Source of the DNA: Aquidulcibacter paucihalophilus
GTDB taxonomy: Bacteria; Pseudomonadota; Alphaproteobacteria; Caulobacterales; Aquidulcibacteraceae
Assembly (NCBI RefSeq): GCF_002105465.1
Contig: NZ_NCSQ01000084.1
Coordinates: forward strand, 45,524-109,523
DNA length: 64,000 nucleotides
Direction: 5' to 3'
Shown: piece by piece, positions 8,649 to 18,138 of the stretch
Numbering within the stretch: the first letter of the stretch is position 1
Layout of the letters: each line of letters starts with the position of its first letter
Program-made: the position numbers and the translations under genes
Notes under the pieces: generated by a model
Told to the model about the DNA's origin: nothing
The model's database searches: none
Seen by the model: the letters and a program-made list of their open reading frames with translations, nothing else

Positions 8649-10108
8649 ACTTTCGCCAAGCGGGTTGTGGCTTCTGCAGATGCTGCAGCCATAACCCGCT
8701 CCACGGCAACATCCGCGTCAAACCGATTGGCAATTGCCGCGATGGCCACTGATTGTTCAGGGTCAAAACTCAATTCTGCCAGCCAATAGGTGTTGGACCC
8801 ATTGTGCCACAGGCTGCCGTCGGGTCGCTTCACCCATCCAAATGCGTAATCCGATGTCGGTGGCGGCGTATGAAGATAGCGCCAAGTTTCGACTTTGAGA
8901 TAGTCATCCCGTCTGCCTTGATGGCCAAGGCTATGGGCAAGACCAAAGGCTAGCAAGTCTGGGACGGAGATATGCACGCCGCCAGCAGGTGCCATAGAGG
9001 CGGGATTATCCGCTTCGCTACCATGGCCGACCCCGATTAAGCGGCCGCCCAAAAGTGCCTTTCGATGGCCCTGCGGATTGCCTAAAGGTGGTGGGCCAAA
9101 ACCAGCTGAAGCCAGGTTCAAAGGCTTGAACACTTCTTCCACCATCAAATCCTCATAGGCCCTGCCCGTAACGGCCTCGCACAGCGCACCTGCCAGCACA
9201 TAGCCATTATTGGGATAAACCATGCCTTTTTGAGGGGCTAAGGCGAAGGCCTTTTTGACCCAAGTTAGGCGCCCTTCGCGTGGCCCGGTCGCACCCGCCT
9301 GCGCAATCATATCCAAGGGTGATAAATTGGTAGGCATGCTGGTTTGGCCCGTCATTAAATCGGCGAGCGTTCTGTCCTGATAGGCGGGCAACATATCCGG
9401 CGCGAGGGCGCCAAACGCGTCAGCCAGCTTCATGTCCCAAGACAACAGACCCCGCTCGACCAAGCGGGCGACCAAGGTGGCCGTCATGGATTTGGTGATA
9501 GAGCCGACATGCCAGAGTTGGTTTGTCTTCACCGGGGTGGGATCCGACGTAGCAAGCTGTCCCGCCACGGCCTCGCGCGTTTCGCTCGCCTGACCGTGCA
9601 GGATCGCAAAGCCACCTACCAAAGCTGGAATCTGATATTTGGTTTGGCCTGCTGTCACCTCGGCCTGAAGATCGGCCAAGTCCTTTAGCCCGCTCTTTTC
9701 AGGCTCTGCCCCTTCTGCCAGGCGCGACAACGTCAAAGGTCGCGCGCTGCCTTGCGACCACGTGCCTTCTAAGGAGCCCTTTTCCGTCAAACTCAGGGTC
9801 AAGCGCCCGCGGATAACCGAAAAGGTTACATCCAAGTCCGTCTCGCCGACACGGCCGCCATCCGCGGGGATGGGTCGGTTGCCTTGGTCGACAGAATAAA
9901 GAACCGGCAATTGATTGGCTTGGATGACCAAGACGAGGCGCAGCGTGGCAGGGCCCGCAACCAATTCCCCGCCCCAACGCCCGATCAATGCCTGTGCAGG
10001 CGCGGCTTCGGCACTCTGGCCGACCCCAAAAAGCCCAGCCAGAAATGGAAAGGAAATCAAAAGGGAGCGAAGCGAACTGCGGCGCGAAACCATAACCAAT
10101 CCTAACAT
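8645..10108 (-). CDS. Secreted serine hydrolase of the beta-lactamase/DD-peptidase (class C-like) family
   Basis: The 487-residue protein has a signal peptide (basic start, hydrophobic 14-30, AEA cleavage near 35) and a 100-residue beta-sandwich-like N-terminal region. The serine beta-lactamase-like catalytic domain follows. Motifs visible are S203-I-T-K206, Y298-P-N300 and a C-terminal HNG triad in place of KTG, as in esterase EstB and alkaline D-peptidase types. It could be an esterase, a D-aminopeptidase or a peptidoglycan hydrolase; sequence alone does not decide. The ATG at 10093 is an equally good start. It converges with the TonB-like gene, overlapping it by four bases. Confidence 0.8.
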   Translation of the reverse strand: MLGLVMVSRRSSLRSLLISFPFLAGLFGVGQSAEAAPAQALIGRWGGELVAGPATLRLVLVIQANQLPVLYSVDQGNRPIPADGGRVGETDLDVTFSVIRGRLTLSLTEKGSLEGTWSQGSARPLTLSRLAEGAEPEKSGLKDLADLQAEVTAGQTKYQIPALVGGFAILHGQASETREAVAGQLATSDPTPVKTNQLWHVGSITKSMTATLVARLVERGLLSWDMKLADAFGALAPDMLPAYQDRTLADLMTGQTSMPTNLSPLDMIAQAGATGPREGRLTWVKKAFALAPQKGMVYPNNGYVLAGALCEAVTGRAYEDLMVEEVFKPLNLASAGFGPPPLGNPQGHRKALLGGRLIGVGHGSEADNPASMAPAGGVHISVPDLLAFGLAHSLGHQGRRDDYLKVETWRYLHTPPPTSDYAFGWVKRPDGSLWHNGSNTYWLAELSFDPEQSVAIAAIANRFDADVAVERVMAAASAEATTRLAKV

Positions 10109-10129
10109 TTCAAACCTGTGAGACCCGCC

Positions 10130-10846
10130 TTAATCCATACCCAAAAACGCATTCACCGTCAGCCGTCCCGTGGCGGGATTTGGGTCGAAAGCAAAATCTT
10201 TCGGGATATGGGCGCAATGCAGGCTGGAGCTGAGATAGACAATCATTCGATTGAAGCGCGCTTCATGACGGCCAATCAACTCATAGATGGGGCTTGTCTC
10301 GTCAATATAGGCCGAAACTGGCATGCCGTGGTGAGCGACATCGGCATGCAGGGCTGCTTCAAAGGCCGCAAACCGGCCCGCGTCCACACTTTCAAAGCCC
10401 GTACTGCGTTGCCGATAAAAGGCGGTGCCACCTTGCGTGTCGCCCTGTCCCAAATACAACAGGGCCGCGACACGGCCATACTCCAGGCTATCAAAATGCG
10501 GCAAGCGCTGGATCGGCTGCAACTGATCGGACGGGGTAGTCACCAGCGAGAAATTGCATTCTCGCAGTCCCGCCCGGCCAGAATAGTCAAAACACCGCGG
10601 CAAGATTTCAGCCAAAGGCCCCAACAGCGTTTGAAACGACGATGGCGGCACTGGAGCCCGGATGCCGGGATAAAAGGGGCCATTTGGCGCAAAGCCGGGG
10701 CCCTGAATGGCTAGATCAACCATGGCAACCGGATCGGTCAGATAATTGTCCAACACCACCACTTTGATCGGTTCGCGCCCATGGTGATAGACGCGTGCGA
10801 TCCGCCCCTGCGTTTCAAATTCCTCAACCGGATTTGATTGCAGCAC
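10130..10846 (-). CDS. DUF6445 family protein, 2OG-Fe(II) dioxygenase-like
   Basis: I recognise the DUF6445 pattern, a family resembling 2-oxoglutarate/iron dioxygenases and often found near TonB receptors and halogenase-family flavoproteins. The putative metal ligands HFD sit in LPHFDSLEYGR, and a distal basic region reads RFNRMIVYLSSSLHCAH. No enzyme activity is established for the family as far as I know. The open frame extends to a TTG at 10879. A GTG at 10846 is preferred because it starts six bases after the upstream DUF1254 stop codon, suggesting translational coupling, but the start is uncertain. Confidence 0.65.
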   Translation of the reverse strand: MLQSNPVEEFETQGRIARVYHHGREPIKVVVLDNYLTDPVAMVDLAIQGPGFAPNGPFYPGIRAPVPPSSFQTLLGPLAEILPRCFDYSGRAGLRECNFSLVTTPSDQLQPIQRLPHFDSLEYGRVAALLYLGQGDTQGGTAFYRQRSTGFESVDAGRFAAFEAALHADVAHHGMPVSAYIDETSPIYELIGRHEARFNRMIVYLSSSLHCAHIPKDFAFDPNPATGRLTVNAFLGMD

Positions 10847-10851
10847 CTGCC

Positions 10852-11406
10852 TTACACCCCATCCATCACAGCACGGCAATAATCCTGGGTGCGCTCTGCC
10901 TGCACACGCTTGAACGCCTCTGGACTCGGCGCATGCCGGCGGACCAGCAACAGCCCCTTATCGCTGGGCAGACTAACCACAACTTCGCCCGGCCGTGCGG
11001 CAATGGGCGAACGGGCCGAGACCACCATGATGCGGGCCCCCTCCGGACCGATTTTGCGGTCATTCAAGGTGAAGACATTATCCGTATTGCCCGCATAAAA
11101 GGCTGCAGACGTATAATCCGCTCCTTTGCCGATAAAGACCCGGACGGGGCCCTTGCTAAGGTCAAGCGCACAGGTGGAATAGGCCAAATCAGGCGAGGAA
11201 CGCACAATCTGTTGGTTTTGCGGCGTCACCATATTGCCATGTGCCAAACGGTTGAGGCCACCAGAGGCTTCGCCAATTCGGGTCATGGCGATCGTCATGA
11301 TCACGCTCGGGATAAGGCCGATCGTCAATAAATGCCCCAAAACCGCCAACAAAACACCGAATGCGAGCGGTTTCAGCCACAGGGCTTGCTTCTTTGCTTG
11401 TGCCAT
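10852..11406 (-). CDS. DUF1254-family membrane-anchored protein
   Basis: This 184-residue protein has an N-terminal hydrophobic segment (about 12-42) and a short DUF1254-like domain with the pattern SSPDLAYSTCALDLSKGPVRV, AFYAGNTDNVFTLNDR and VRRHAPSPEAFKRV. DUF1254 and DUF1214 normally occur as a pair, fused or adjacent, and here the DUF1214 gene lies immediately upstream. The start and stop codons share one base (TAATG at 11404-11408), so the two are surely co-translated. The function is unknown; the likely location is the periplasmic side of the inner membrane. Confidence 0.75.
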   Translation of the reverse strand: MAQAKKQALWLKPLAFGVLLAVLGHLLTIGLIPSVIMTIAMTRIGEASGGLNRLAHGNMVTPQNQQIVRSSPDLAYSTCALDLSKGPVRVFIGKGADYTSAAFYAGNTDNVFTLNDRKIGPEGARIMVVSARSPIAARPGEVVVSLPSDKGLLLVRRHAPSPEAFKRVQAERTQDYCRAVMDGV

Positions 11407-12005
11407 TAGTTGCCCCCCCCTGAAGTTGGCGTTTGGGTGCAGGAGATTTTCTTGACCCGGGGCAGTTTCAAGGCCTGTAGGGCAGCCTTCTCAACCGATT
11501 GTGGATTATAGAGGCGGATGGTCAACGAAAACGTGCCGCCGCCTTTACTGGAAAGCCATGGCCCGGGCGTCGTCGGCCGCGTCGCACTTAATGTTCCCGC
11601 CCATGTCGTTGCTGGGGCAACAAGGGCACGGGTTGCATCAATCGAACTTGCCCCATCTGTATTGATCGGCAACATCTGATTGGCCCCATAAATCGTGATG
11701 GACCACCAGCGGGTCGGGAGTGCCTCGCCCTCCAAGGCATAGATACAGCCTTCAACCAGCTTAGCCCCATCCTCATCGACATCGCGGTTGAAATAAACTG
11801 TCTCTTCTTTGGTCAAGGCGAGGAGGCCAACACGCGCGATGGTGGCCCGCAGCCAAGGATTGGCGGCAGCCGCCCCAACAGTTGGGTCAGTTGACCAACG
11901 ACCCGAGACGAGCTTCGCGTCACTGAATAGGCCGCCTGAGACAGCTAACGCTGAGCCCACACCCAGGCCTAATCCTAAGACGCCGCAGATTAGCCATCGC
12001 CACAT
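11406..12005 (-). CDS. DUF1214-family membrane-anchored protein
   Basis: The protein of 199 residues has an N-terminal membrane anchor/signal (WLICGVLGLGLGVGSALAV) and a DUF1214 domain typified by EETVYFNRDVDEDG, the WWSITIYGANQMLPIN stretch and a C-terminal FSLTIRLYNPQ strand. The ATG at 12005 is chosen over the GTG at 12011 because GGGGGAGA is then eight bases upstream. It forms a one-base overlapping pair with the DUF1254 gene. The biochemical role of the pair is not established. Confidence 0.78.
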   Translation of the reverse strand: MWRWLICGVLGLGLGVGSALAVSGGLFSDAKLVSGRWSTDPTVGAAAANPWLRATIARVGLLALTKEETVYFNRDVDEDGAKLVEGCIYALEGEALPTRWWSITIYGANQMLPINTDGASSIDATRALVAPATTWAGTLSATRPTTPGPWLSSKGGGTFSLTIRLYNPQSVEKAALQALKLPRVKKISCTQTPTSGGGN

Positions 12006-12093
12006 GGGCACTTCTCCCCCTGAGTTCTTTGTTGCGGTCAGCTTAAGCGACTGGGCAGGAAAGAATAGAGCCCCAATACACTTCGGTCGGCCT

Positions 12094-12891
12094 TCAGGGC
12101 TGAGCGATGGCGAGACACAGTTCTCGCCCGATCAGGGCGGCTGTACCCACGTCGCCGCTGTCCCACCGCAAGACCAACGCCTTGGCGCGCAAGCTCAAAA
12201 ACGGGGCTTCTCCGCCAGCTGCAGACATGGCTAAGGCAGGTCCCAAACGGGTGGTCCACACAAGCGCCGGATCGCGATCTGTAGCCCAAGCCAAACCATC
12301 CACGCCACCCGGCGTCGGGACCGGCGTCAGCGCGCCATCGGCCGGCAGCGCGAACGGCCACGGGGCCGCTTTCGGTGCAAAAATAAGGCTAAAGGACAGT
12401 TTCTGCTTCAGCCTGATGACCAGAAACACATGCGCGCCTGATTGAACAGCAGCCAAGGCCAAGCCCTGCACGCGGCCTGTCATGGCATCTTGCACCTCAC
12501 GGGAAGACATGGCGCGCAAGCCTGCATCTTCGGCATCCGATAAGGCTGCTTGGATCGCAGGCTCATTAACAATAGAGGCAGCTTGGACTTGGGAACTCGC
12601 GCCATCGCGAGCCCCTTGCGCCATCAAGCGCCAAAGGGCGACCGCCCCAGCCCCTGTTGCCGCCAGAACCAGAAGAAGCACAAAAACGCCTACCCCATAA
12701 GAGATAAAGCCCGGCGCATTGAGTGCCAAAGGTGCTAGGAGGGCTAAAAGCAAAAATGCGAGGACGAGCCCACCGGCAGATAGCGCGACCAAAACACCCT
12801 CTGAGCCAGTGCGCGCCTTGGCCGCATCAAACCCATCACGCAAATTCTGCATGAGATATTTGGGGTTCAACAAGAAGGGTGTGCGCGCCAT
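12094..12891 (-). CDS. Unknown inner-membrane protein with two transmembrane helices
   Basis: I do not recognise this family. The 265-residue protein has two adjacent hydrophobic helices (about residues 33-58 and 62-88 from the ATG at 12891), then an Ala-rich helical stretch and a cytoplasmic-looking beta-rich region ending in ALIGRELCLAIAQP. No catalytic motif is evident. The open frame starts at a TTG at 12927, but the ATG at 12891 is preceded by AGGGGG and gives a better start. It lies between dapE and the DUF1214/DUF1254/DUF6445 group on the same strand. Confidence 0.6.
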   Translation of the reverse strand: MARTPFLLNPKYLMQNLRDGFDAAKARTGSEGVLVALSAGGLVLAFLLLALLAPLALNAPGFISYGVGVFVLLLVLAATGAGAVALWRLMAQGARDGASSQVQAASIVNEPAIQAALSDAEDAGLRAMSSREVQDAMTGRVQGLALAAVQSGAHVFLVIRLKQKLSFSLIFAPKAAPWPFALPADGALTPVPTPGGVDGLAWATDRDPALVWTTRLGPALAMSAAGGEAPFLSLRAKALVLRWDSGDVGTAALIGRELCLAIAQP

Positions 12892-12945
12892 TTCCCCCTT
12901 TTGGGCTGACTCTGTGATTTTGGGCAATCCTGCACCGAAAACGGA

Positions 12946-14100
12946 CTAGACTTGCGCAAAATAGCGGTCCAGCACGCCTTCATAAATGGTGGCCAGGGTT
13001 TCAATGTCGCGTGTCTCCACCCGCTCATTGACTTGGTGCATGGTCGCGCCCACCAAGCCAAACTCGCACACGGGGCAATAATCCTTGATAAAGCGCGCGT
13101 CGGAGGTGCCACCCGTAGTCGATAATTCTGGCCTGCGCCCGGTCACGGCTTCACAGGCATCTTGGATGAGGTGGGTCAAAAGTCCTGGTGGGGTGAAAAA
13201 GGCTTCGCCAGAGACCATGATGGCAAGATCTATCTTGCCGTTAAATCCTTCTTCCGCACGCCGGGCCTCGGCCAGAAGCCACGTAGACAGGCTTTCACCG
13301 GTGTGGGCAGTATTGAAGCGGATGTTGAAACGGGCTGTCGCCTTTTCTGGAATGACATTGGTGGTTGGATTACCCACATCTATCGTCACAACTTCGAGAT
13401 TGGAGGGTTGGAAGCCTTCGGCCCCCTCATCAAGCTTATGGCTTTGGATTTGGTGCAGAAAGCCGATTAAGGCCCGCACGGGATTGGCCGCCTTATGAGG
13501 ATAGGCAACATGACCTTGAATACCCGTCACGCTGACGGTGCAATTGAGCGAGCCGCGGCGGCCATTTTTAATCATGTCACCCATGGCATCTGGATTGGTC
13601 GGCTCACCCACCACGCAGTGATCGAGGACTTCGCCTTCCGCCGCAATGGCTTGCAGTAATCTCTTGGTGCCATGCAGCGCGACGCCTTCTTCATCGCCAG
13701 TAATGAGGAAGGAGATCGAGCCCTTGGGCTTTGGGTTTTTCGCCAAATAGCGTGCCGTAGCCGCGACAAAGGCAGCGATCCCGCCCTTCATATCGGCGGC
13801 ACCTCTACCGATCAGCAAACCATCTTGCAGGGCCGCCTCGAAGGGATCGACTGACCACTGTGCCAGATCCCCCGTCGGAACCACGTCTGTATGGCCCGCG
13901 AAGCAGAAATTGGGGGCCTCGGTGCCGAAGCGCGCATAGAGATTGTCAATATCTTCGAACCGATAGCGTTTGACGCGGAAGCCTAAGGCCTCCAGCGCCT
14001 GTTGCACCACGTCGAGCGCGCCAAGATCAGCGGGCGTGACTGAGGGCTTGCGGATGAGGTCACAGGCCAAATGAATGGGATCGAAATCAGATGTGGTCAT
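12946..14100 (-). CDS. dapE: Succinyl-diaminopimelate desuccinylase
   Basis: DapE cleaves N-succinyl-LL-diaminopimelate to LL-diaminopimelate and succinate in the succinylase branch of lysine/peptidoglycan-precursor synthesis. The 384-residue M20 peptidase has zinc ligands H70 and D72 in GHTDVVPTGD, the bridging D103 in ADMKGG, and the catalytic pair E137-E138 in TGDEEGV. The lid/dimerisation domain follows at about 185-295. Length and motif order match the family. dapD lies two genes upstream on the same strand and dapF elsewhere in this window, so the pathway is well represented here. Confidence 0.95.
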   Translation of the reverse strand: MTTSDFDPIHLACDLIRKPSVTPADLGALDVVQQALEALGFRVKRYRFEDIDNLYARFGTEAPNFCFAGHTDVVPTGDLAQWSVDPFEAALQDGLLIGRGAADMKGGIAAFVAATARYLAKNPKPKGSISFLITGDEEGVALHGTKRLLQAIAAEGEVLDHCVVGEPTNPDAMGDMIKNGRRGSLNCTVSVTGIQGHVAYPHKAANPVRALIGFLHQIQSHKLDEGAEGFQPSNLEVVTIDVGNPTTNVIPEKATARFNIRFNTAHTGESLSTWLLAEARRAEEGFNGKIDLAIMVSGEAFFTPPGLLTHLIQDACEAVTGRRPELSTTGGTSDARFIKDYCPVCEFGLVGATMHQVNERVETRDIETLATIYEGVLDRYFAQV

Positions 14101-14128
14101 AAGCCCAACCTAGGGCAGATTGATGGCT

Positions 14129-15100
14129 CTAGCCAGAGGCGGCCACCCGACGGATCGCAGCCATGGCTGCTGCATTGGCGATCAAGTCCGCGCCCTCGGT
14201 CCAAACAGGCTTGCCGGTTTGAATGGCGTCCACCACACCATCGAACTGATAGGCAAAAGTGGGGCGGCGAGGAAAGGTTTCGCGGGTTTCTTGGCCGTCA
14301 ATGGTCAGTATCAATTCCGCGCCATATTGGGGGGCGAGAGGATTGTCGATATCCAGTCGGCCCCTGGTACCAACAAGTTCCAGCCGAGGCGGCTTGCGCC
14401 CGCCTTCAGGGTCCATATCGCAGATCACATCGGCCTCAAGGCCGGTTGGAAAGGAGAAATGCGCCGTTGTGCGCCGATCCACACCATCGGGTTCGAGGTC
14501 TTGGTGGGCGGCGGTTACAATGGGCTCTACCCCTGCCAAATGGCGCAACCAACTGACGGGATAACAGCCAAGGTCTGCCAATGCCCCGCCACCTTGGGAG
14601 GCTTGCCAACGAAACTCCCGCGCATTGCGGACGATGGGAACCGAAAATTCCGCTTCGCCTGAAACAAGCTCGCCCAATTGGCCAGATTGAACAATGTCCA
14701 CCGCGCGACGAAACAAAGGATGCCACCGATAATGAAAGGCCTCGATCAAGCGCTTGCCGGCCTTATGGGCCGCAGCTACCAAGGTTCGCGCATCAGCCTC
14801 ATTCACCGTGGCCGGCTTTTCGAGGAACACATGTTTGCCCGCTGCAAGGGCCTTGAGGCTCCACTCACAATGCCCCGCAGGTGGCAGAGCGATATAGACC
14901 ACATCGACATCATCGCGCGCGATCACGTCCTCGTAGGTTCCAGCATGGGGGATCGCATGGGTCATGGCATATTCCAGCGCGCGCTCACGCGTCGAAGCCC
15001 CAATCGCCACCAGAATTGCATCTGGATTTTCAGCTAAGGGATCGATCAATGCGGGTTTGGCAATGCGTGCCGCGCCGAGAATAGAGAACCGAAGAGCCAT
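14129..15100 (-). CDS. Gfo/Idh/MocA-family NAD(P)-dependent oxidoreductase
   Basis: This 323-residue protein has an N-terminal Rossmann fold (RFSILGAARIAKPAL, residues 3-17) and the family hallmark EKP in HVFLEKPATVNEADA, followed by the GFO/MocA C-terminal alpha/beta domain. Members act on sugars, inositols or trans-dihydrodiols. The C-terminal catalytic His is plausible in IEAFHYRWHPLFRRA, a wording shared with dihydrodiol/glucose-fructose types. The ATG at 15100 is chosen because the extension to 15115 adds only five residues ahead of the Rossmann strand. The substrate is unknown. Confidence 0.85.
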   Translation of the reverse strand: MALRFSILGAARIAKPALIDPLAENPDAILVAIGASTRERALEYAMTHAIPHAGTYEDVIARDDVDVVYIALPPAGHCEWSLKALAAGKHVFLEKPATVNEADARTLVAAAHKAGKRLIEAFHYRWHPLFRRAVDIVQSGQLGELVSGEAEFSVPIVRNAREFRWQASQGGGALADLGCYPVSWLRHLAGVEPIVTAAHQDLEPDGVDRRTTAHFSFPTGLEADVICDMDPEGGRKPPRLELVGTRGRLDIDNPLAPQYGAELILTIDGQETRETFPRRPTFAYQFDGVVDAIQTGKPVWTEGADLIANAAAMAAIRRVAASG

Positions 15101-15280
15101 CCACTTCCAATTCATCTTTACGGAGATAAAACTTAAAGGCCGCAGCCTTTATCCGAATCGATAAAAACGCAACGGCTCTACTGTGGTACCGTTCAGCAGC
15201 GGGTCAAGCCCTATCGATCACGAAAACGTGATAATTGTGACAAAGCCCAGATTATTTCTCAGATGGACGGTAAAATTGCA

Positions 15281-15763
15281 CTAACCGCAGCGTTTAGAGC
15301 GCCATTCCGCGACTTGAGGCAAGCTTTCCCAGCCAAAAGCCGTTTCGCTTGGCCCCTTGGCGCGCAAGGTCTCAAGACGCGCCATACCTTCCTCATAAGT
15401 CGGAATATGGCCAATTGGCACCCACCAAAACGCCATATGGGCGGTCCCGAGTGAAGGAAACCATTCGGCCTTTTGATTATAGACTTTGACATGGGCCGTC
15501 TTCCATACAAAGTCTTCGAGTGCTTCAGCCGTCTTCCACACGCTCATATTGATTAGGAAACGCGGATCGTCGGAAGCGCGAATATCCATCGCATTGCCAG
15601 AGTCGGACTTGAGCCGCCACACAAAGCCCTCTGCCCGTTCGGCGATGGCATTTACCGCATCGATGCGGCTGGTGAAGCCCGCAAAGCGCGGATCATCCTG
15701 ATCATAGCGCGATACGGAGACATTGATTTGGGCGAGATAATGATTTTCGGGCTGGGGAAACAT
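15281..15763 (-). CDS. DUF3291 domain protein
   Basis: The 160-residue protein matches the DUF3291 pattern, a dimeric alpha/beta-barrel-like fold related to antibiotic-biosynthesis monooxygenases. The N-terminus reads YLAQINVSVSRYDQDDPRFAGF, and the core has NMSVWKTAEALEDFVWKTAHV and FWWVPIGHIPTYEEGMARL. The ATG at 15763 has AGGAGG five bases upstream, located inside the end of dapD, which strongly fixes the start. Because the ribosome site lies in dapD, the two are translationally linked. The function is unknown. Confidence 0.8.
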   Translation of the reverse strand: MFPQPENHYLAQINVSVSRYDQDDPRFAGFTSRIDAVNAIAERAEGFVWRLKSDSGNAMDIRASDDPRFLINMSVWKTAEALEDFVWKTAHVKVYNQKAEWFPSLGTAHMAFWWVPIGHIPTYEEGMARLETLRAKGPSETAFGWESLPQVAEWRSKRCG

Positions 15764-15771
15764 GAAGCCTC

Positions 15772-16635
15772 CTAATCGCGCAATAATTCGTTGATTCCTG
15801 TTTTGGAGCGGGTCTGTGCATCGACGGTTTTGACGATCACAGCACAAGCCAAGCTGGGTCCACCCTTAGGGTCTGGTAAAGAGCCCGGCACCACTACCGC
15901 ATAGGGCGGCACTTCGCCGCGATAGACAGCCCCTGTGGCCCGGTCGATGATTTTGGTCGATGCGCCCAAAAACACGCCCATCGAGATGACAGCGCCTTCG
16001 CGTACAATCACGCCCTCGGCCACTTCAGAACGGGCACCCACAAACACATTGTCTTCGATGATGACGGGGCCGGCTTGCAAAGGCTCCAACACCCCGCCAA
16101 TACCTGTGCCGCCCGAAATATGGACATTAGCCCCGATCTGGGCACAGGAACCAACCGTTGCCCACGTGTCGATCATGGTGTTTTCACCCACATAGGCCCC
16201 GATATTCACAAAGCTTGGCATCAGAACCGCGCCCTTGGCGATAAAGCTGCCGCGGCGCACGACAGAACCCGGCACCATGCGGAAGCCTGCTTCGCGGAAA
16301 TCAGCCTCTAACCAGCGCGCGGTCTTCAGAGGTACTTTATCAAAGGCGCGCCCAGCATGCTGGACCGGATGGGGATCATGCTCAGGGTCGATCAGATAAT
16401 TGTCATTGAGGCGGAAGGACAAAAGTACCGCCTTCTTCAGCCATTGATGCGTTGTCCATTGACCGTCTGCGCCACGCGAAGCCACACGCGCCACGCCTTG
16501 ATCCAACAGGGTCAAAGCCTGCCCCACGGCATCTCGTACAGATCCAGTCGTCTCAATGGAGATGGCGGTCCGGTCTTCCCACGCGGCATTGATGGTGGCT
16601 TCCAGATGGTTGAGATCAGTCATGGGCGTGGTCAT
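15772..16635 (-). CDS. dapD: Tetrahydrodipicolinate N-succinyltransferase
   Basis: DapD adds succinyl-CoA to tetrahydrodipicolinate in lysine/diaminopimelate synthesis. The 287-residue protein has the expected N-terminal helical domain and a left-handed beta-helix of hexapeptide repeats (about 120-245, for example [20 protein letters not shown] and [15 protein letters not shown]). It ends with the typical C-terminal region [11 protein letters not shown]. Length matches the family (about 275-285). It is upstream of the DUF3291 gene, eight bases away, and of dapE. Confidence 0.95.
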   Translation of the reverse strand: MTTPMTDLNHLEATINAAWEDRTAISIETTGSVRDAVGQALTLLDQGVARVASRGADGQWTTHQWLKKAVLLSFRLNDNYLIDPEHDPHPVQHAGRAFDKVPLKTARWLEADFREAGFRMVPGSVVRRGSFIAKGAVLMPSFVNIGAYVGENTMIDTWATVGSCAQIGANVHISGGTGIGGVLEPLQAGPVIIEDNVFVGARSEVAEGVIVREGAVISMGVFLGASTKIIDRATGAVYRGEVPPYAVVVPGSLPDPKGGPSLACAVIVKTVDAQTRSKTGINELLRD

Positions 16636-16725
16636 TTTCAGCTAGCAGGTTTGGCCATAAGGCTTTCTGCTATGCCCGTGCTTGGCGCGTCACGCAATCG
16701 CTTGCGTCACTCGCGTGCGCGGGAA

Positions 16726-17097
16726 TTAGAACAAACGTCCACCATTCGGCACGTTTTGATCAGGGGCAAATAGCACGACATGGCCATCCGCGTCTGGAAA
16801 TCCCAAAGTCAGCACTTCTGAACGTATGGGTCCAATCTGACGCGGCGGGAAATTGACCACAGCTGCAACTTGACGCCCAACCAAGTCATGCAGACGATAA
16901 TGCGTGGTGATTTGAGCCGAGGATTTTTTGACGCCCAAAGTTGGGCCAAAGTCGATCATCAAAATGTACGAAGGTTTACGCGCCGCCTCAAACACTTCGG
17001 CCGAGACAATGGTTCCAACCCGAATATCGACCTTCAAGAAGTCGTCAAAGGTGATGGGCTCTGCGGCGGGGGCCAGGGGATCGTGCAAATGGTGCAT
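16726..17097 (-). CDS. csaA: CsaA-like tRNA-binding-domain protein
   Basis: This 123-residue protein is a single tRNA-binding OB-fold of the CsaA/methionyl-tRNA synthetase C-terminal type. Diagnostic stretches are FLKVDIRVGTIVSAE, FGPTLGVKKSSAQIT and a C-terminal GHVVLFAPDQNVPNGGRL. CsaA has been described as a secretion-related chaperone in Bacillus, and a tRNA role is also plausible. It sits nine bases downstream of the cupin gene in the argB-dapD run. Confidence 0.88.
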   Translation of the reverse strand: MHHLHDPLAPAAEPITFDDFLKVDIRVGTIVSAEVFEAARKPSYILMIDFGPTLGVKKSSAQITTHYRLHDLVGRQVAAVVNFPPRQIGPIRSEVLTLGFPDADGHVVLFAPDQNVPNGGRLF

Positions 17098-17105
17098 GGG
17101 AAAAC

Positions 17106-17423
17106 CTAGATCGAACCCTTTTCTTCAACCACCAAAATCCGGGCTGCCCCGACAGGCCGCGCAATATGTTCATCGCCCACATTGGCGACAAAAACATCAT
17201 TGGGACCAAGCCGTACGGTCTTTTCAACGCCATCGACCTTATAGGACATATCAACCGCACCATCGATGACCATAAAGACTTCGGCACCGGTATTGGTGTG
17301 CCAGATGTAAGGCTTGTCGGTCCAATGCAGCCGCACCGTCGCCCCGGCAATTTCGGCCAAATCCCGCGCCCCCCAAGCCCGCTCTGCGGTGAATTGGGTG
17401 ATGTCTTGATGAATCTCAGCCAT
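17106..17423 (-). CDS. Small cupin-domain protein
   Basis: The protein of 105 residues is one conserved cupin barrel, with the first motif around PYIWHTNTGAEVFMVIDG and the second in GPNDVFVANVGDEHIARP. The metal-binding pattern (H, E, H) is present. Small single-domain cupins may bind sugars or act as isomerases or dioxygenases; nothing here decides. The ATG at 17423 is used rather than 17444, giving an eight-base overlap with the upstream nucleotidase gene and thus coupling. Confidence 0.75.
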   Translation of the reverse strand: MAEIHQDITQFTAERAWGARDLAEIAGATVRLHWTDKPYIWHTNTGAEVFMVIDGAVDMSYKVDGVEKTVRLGPNDVFVANVGDEHIARPVGAARILVVEEKGSI

Positions 17424-18138
17424 GCTGGGTTCCCGCTTCGACAACCGCTTCCAAGAAGGCGGTCAGATCATTGGTCATGTGATGGACATGATCGGGCGTC
17501 TCGTCGACAGGCCCGGCAGGTCGGCCATCGACAGGTTCATGACTCCAATCCTTCCATGACCAGACAAGGATGGTAGAAAACCCAAGTTCGTGTGCCGTCA
17601 ACAAATTACGCGACAAATCTTCCACCATCACGGCTTTGGTTGGTTCAACCACATGGCGGTCAATCAAAACATCGAAAGCTTCCCGCTTGGGCTTGGGCAC
17701 ATAACCGGTTGCCTCAATGTCAAAAAGATCATGGAAAACATCCTCAAGGCCCAAGGCCTTCAAGGTGCGCTCGGCATGACCGCGCGAGCCATTGGTGAAG
17801 ACCAGTTTCCGGCCGGGCAAAGCTTCAATTGCGGCGCGCAATTTCGGCGCCGGGACAACAGGGCTATAGTCCAGATCATGGACATAATCGAGGAAGGCGC
17901 TGGCAGGCATGTTATGCTCGCGCATCATGCCGTTCAGCGTGGTGCCATAGGTGGTATAATAATGCTTCTGCTTGGCTTTGGCCGCATCATAATCTAGGCC
18001 CAAATAGCGCCCAACAAATTCAGTCATGCGCTCGTCAATTTGGGCGAATAAATCACATTCGGCGGGATAAAGCGTGTTATCGAGATCAAAGACCCAATCT
18101 TCGGCCTGATAAAGTCGGGTCAACGGGCGTGTGGTCAT
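17416..18138 (-). CDS. HAD-superfamily pyrimidine 5'-nucleotidase
   Basis: This 240-residue HAD hydrolase of the pyrimidine-5'-nucleotidase (SDT1/SSM1-like) type has the nucleophile motif FDLDNTLYP with D18 and D20. Motif II is in [19 protein letters not shown], and the C-terminal acidic motif III in [11 protein letters not shown]. Its position next to argB is conserved in many alphaproteobacteria. Its start codon overlaps the argB stop by four bases (18135-18138), so the two are co-translated. The in vivo substrate is unproven. Confidence 0.88.
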   Translation of the reverse strand: MTTRPLTRLYQAEDWVFDLDNTLYPAECDLFAQIDERMTEFVGRYLGLDYDAAKAKQKHYYTTYGTTLNGMMREHNMPASAFLDYVHDLDYSPVVPAPKLRAAIEALPGRKLVFTNGSRGHAERTLKALGLEDVFHDLFDIEATGYVPKPKREAFDVLIDRHVVEPTKAVMVEDLSRNLLTAHELGFSTILVWSWKDWSHEPVDGRPAGPVDETPDHVHHMTNDLTAFLEAVVEAGTQHG

